In this document: piece after piece, positions 4,587 through 6,053 of the stretch
How positions within the stretch are numbered: the stretch's first letter is position 1
Layout: each line of letters begins with the position of its first letter
Assembly: GCA_026421135.1 (NCBI GenBank)
Contig: JAPKCR010000166.1
Span: 1 to 6,053, forward strand
DNA: 6,053 bases
Direction of reading: 5' to 3'
Origin: Sulfitobacter sp.
GTDB taxonomy: Bacteria; Pseudomonadota; Alphaproteobacteria; Rhodobacterales; Rhodobacteraceae
Translations under genes and position numbers: made by a program
The notes under the pieces: generated by a model
What the model was told of the DNA's origin: nothing
What the model saw: only the letters and a program-made list of their open reading frames with translations
Database searches by the model: none

Positions 4587-5543
4587 ATGGACCTCATTCT
4601 CGTTAATCTGATCGACGGGCTGGTTACAGGACTGCTGCTGTTCATGCTTTCCGCCGGTTTGACCCTAATTTTCTCGATGATGGGTGTTCTTAACTTTGCC
4701 CATGCCAGCTTTTATATGCTTGGCGCGTATTTCGCCTATCAGATCAGCCTTGCGCTTGGTTTCTGGATGGGACTGTTGGTCGCCCCGATAGTGGTGGGTG
4801 TCTTGGGTGCCGGTGTTGAACGCTATGGCCTTCGCCGCGTCCACCAATACGGGCACGTACCTGAACTAATCTTTACGTTCGGACTTGCATTGCTGATTGA
4901 AGAGTTGGTGCAATTCATCTGGGGCAAAAACCAGATGGCTTACAACGTGCCGGATGTGCTTAATTTTACGGCCTTTGCAATCTCTGGAAATTCTATCCCC
5001 GCCTACAAGATTTTCATGATCTTTATCTCGATCGCGATCTTTATCGGTCTGCTCTATATTCTGACAAAAACCCGTGTGGGGATGATTATCCAGGCAGCTC
5101 TCAGCTATCCGCGCACTGTCGAGGCCTTGGGCCATAACGTTCCATTGATCTTTATGGGGGTGTTCGGCGTCGGGACTGCGCTGGCCGGTTTAGCTGGTGT
5201 CATTGCCGGCCCCGTTCTGGGCACCTTTCCCGGAATGGCCTTTGTGCTTGGCTCTATCGTGTTCGTGACAATCGTGATTGGCGGTCTCGGATCCCTTTGG
5301 GGGGCATTGGTTGCGTCCCTTCTAATTGGTTGGATCACGACCTTTGCCAAGTCCTATAATATCGAAATGGAGGACCTGTTAAACGGTATAGGTATCTCAA
5401 CGCCTGAGAACCTAAGCGGCAGCGTTTTCCGCGATTTCTGGAGCCTAACAAGCCCCCAGATCGCTGACATCCTACCCTATATTCTGATGGTGCTGATCCT
5501 TATCTTCCGCCCAGCAGGACTTTTCGGAAAGCGCCAGTCATGA
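4587..5543 (+). CDS. livH: LivH-type ABC importer permease
   Basis: This 318-residue inner-membrane protein would form the translocation channel with the LivM-type partner encoded next. It is largely hydrophobic, with about eight predicted membrane segments. Family blocks are clear: GLTLIF at 24-29 with GVLNFAHA at 33-40, a cytoplasmic ATPase-coupling loop AALSYPRTVEALGHN at 170-184, IGGLGSLWGALVAS at 231-244 and the C-terminal FRPAGLFG at 307-314. A polar stretch of about 38 residues (254-292) before the last membrane segment is probably a loop on the periplasmic side, somewhat longer than I expect in Escherichia coli LivH. The stop overlaps the next start as ATGA (5540-5543), so the two permeases are translationally coupled and made in near-equal amounts. 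The symbol denotes the family only; the transported compound need not be a branched-chain amino acid. Confidence 0.94.
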   Translation: MDLILVNLIDGLVTGLLLFMLSAGLTLIFSMMGVLNFAHASFYMLGAYFAYQISLALGFWMGLLVAPIVVGVLGAGVERYGLRRVHQYGHVPELIFTFGLALLIEELVQFIWGKNQMAYNVPDVLNFTAFAISGNSIPAYKIFMIFISIAIFIGLLYILTKTRVGMIIQAALSYPRTVEALGHNVPLIFMGVFGVGTALAGLAGVIAGPVLGTFPGMAFVLGSIVFVTIVIGGLGSLWGALVASLLIGWITTFAKSYNIEMEDLLNGIGISTPENLSGSVFRDFWSLTSPQIADILPYILMVLILIFRPAGLFGKRQS

Positions 5544-6053
5544 CAGTATCAGACCCTAGACACGACGTTCCAGAAGGCGCGCGCGAGAAAGCCCAGATTA
5601 CAACTGACCCCTCCCGGGCCTCTGAAAGAATGCGCGCAGGTGCCATGTCAATGACGTTGGCCCCTTGGCTGACTGCAATCGTTATTCTGGTGTTCTTGCC
5701 GATGGTTTTCACCAACAACTCGGCGCTGACGATCATGAACCAGATGTCGATCACAATCGTGTTCGCGCTGGCATATAACATGCTGTTGGGGCAGGGGGGC
5801 ATGCTGTCCTTTGGCCACGCTGTTTATGCGGGTGTGGGCGGTTTTGCTTGTATGCACATCATGAACATGTCGGATCTCTTTGAATCCATACCGCTGGTGA
5901 TCCTGCCAGTATTTGGCGGGTTGTTCGGCATGGGACTTGCGATGATTGTCGGCTCTTTCTCAACGCGATCAGCCGGCACTGTATTCGCCATGATCTCGTT
6001 AGGGGTCGGTGAACTGATTGCGGCCTGTTCGGTTATCATCGTTGCCTTCTTCG
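5540..6053 (+). CDS. livM: LivM-type ABC importer permease, N-terminal 171 residues, 3' end outside window
   Basis: This is the second inner-membrane channel subunit, open to the window edge. The ATG overlaps the preceding stop in ATGA, and GGAAAG (5526-5531) lies eight bases upstream. The first 38 or so residues are polar and charged and likely cytoplasmic. Membrane segments begin at about 41-57 and recur at about 67-84, 92-108, 117-138 and 148-170. The LivM signature is clear: YNMLLGQGGMLSFGHAVYAG at 79-98, then the STRSAGTVFAMISLGVGEL stretch at 141-159, which corresponds to the family's TRGxYFAMxTL region. An internal Met31 (5630-5632) could be an alternative start giving a shorter tail. 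The four-base overlap and upstream purines favour 5540. The ATPase genes normally following livM are not in view. Confidence 0.92.
   Translation, partial: MTVSDPRHDVPEGAREKAQITTDPSRASERMRAGAMSMTLAPWLTAIVILVFLPMVFTNNSALTIMNQMSITIVFALAYNMLLGQGGMLSFGHAVYAGVGGFACMHIMNMSDLFESIPLVILPVFGGLFGMGLAMIVGSFSTRSAGTVFAMISLGVGELIAACSVIIVAFF

Overview
The window reads as a stretch of alphaproteobacterial chromosome, most like a marine Rhodobacteraceae (Roseobacter-group) genome. This rests on protein style, moderate GC with uniform codon use, and tight same-strand gene packing; no marker gene fixes the genus. All seven genes I can support lie on the + strand. No RNA gene, insertion sequence, CRISPR array, phage gene or other sign of recent transfer is visible.

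Left part (1-2790), a catabolic and regulatory operon: the 3' end of a thiolase gene, a histidine-phosphatase-superfamily protein, an APH-fold phosphotransferase of the ACAD10/ACAD11/LvaA type, and an IclR-family regulator. Gaps are 6, 11 and 1 bases, so the four are almost certainly co-transcribed from a promoter outside the window. Thiolase and APH kinase together point to CoA-thioester degradation of an organic or fatty acid. Known relatives of the kinase phosphorylate 4-hydroxyacyl-CoAs, so a 4-hydroxy acid or lactone route is a testable guess, not a demonstrated function.

Middle (2791-3259): 469 bases without a credible gene. It holds weak hairpins after the regulator, a cluster of GACAA/TTGTC half-sites including a near-perfect 16-base palindrome, a second 13-base palindrome near the next gene, a TTGACA box without a good -10 partner, and a strong Shine-Dalgarno sequence. 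It is the likely control region for the transporter and a plausible target of the adjacent IclR regulator.

Right part (3260-6053): a LIV-I/HAAT-type ABC importer. A periplasmic binding protein with a signal peptide is followed by an intrinsic-terminator-like hairpin, then a LivH-type permease and, overlapping it by four bases, a LivM-type permease cut by the window edge. The LivG and LivF ATPases would be expected just downstream. A coherent but inferred picture is that the transporter imports a substrate, the acyl-CoA enzymes degrade it, and the IclR protein links the two.

Nothing here is a clearly new biological system. The points most worth a second look are the missing second catalytic histidine in the phosphatase-like protein, the kinase/thiolase/phosphatase-fold/transporter grouping, and the half-site cluster in the long intergenic region.
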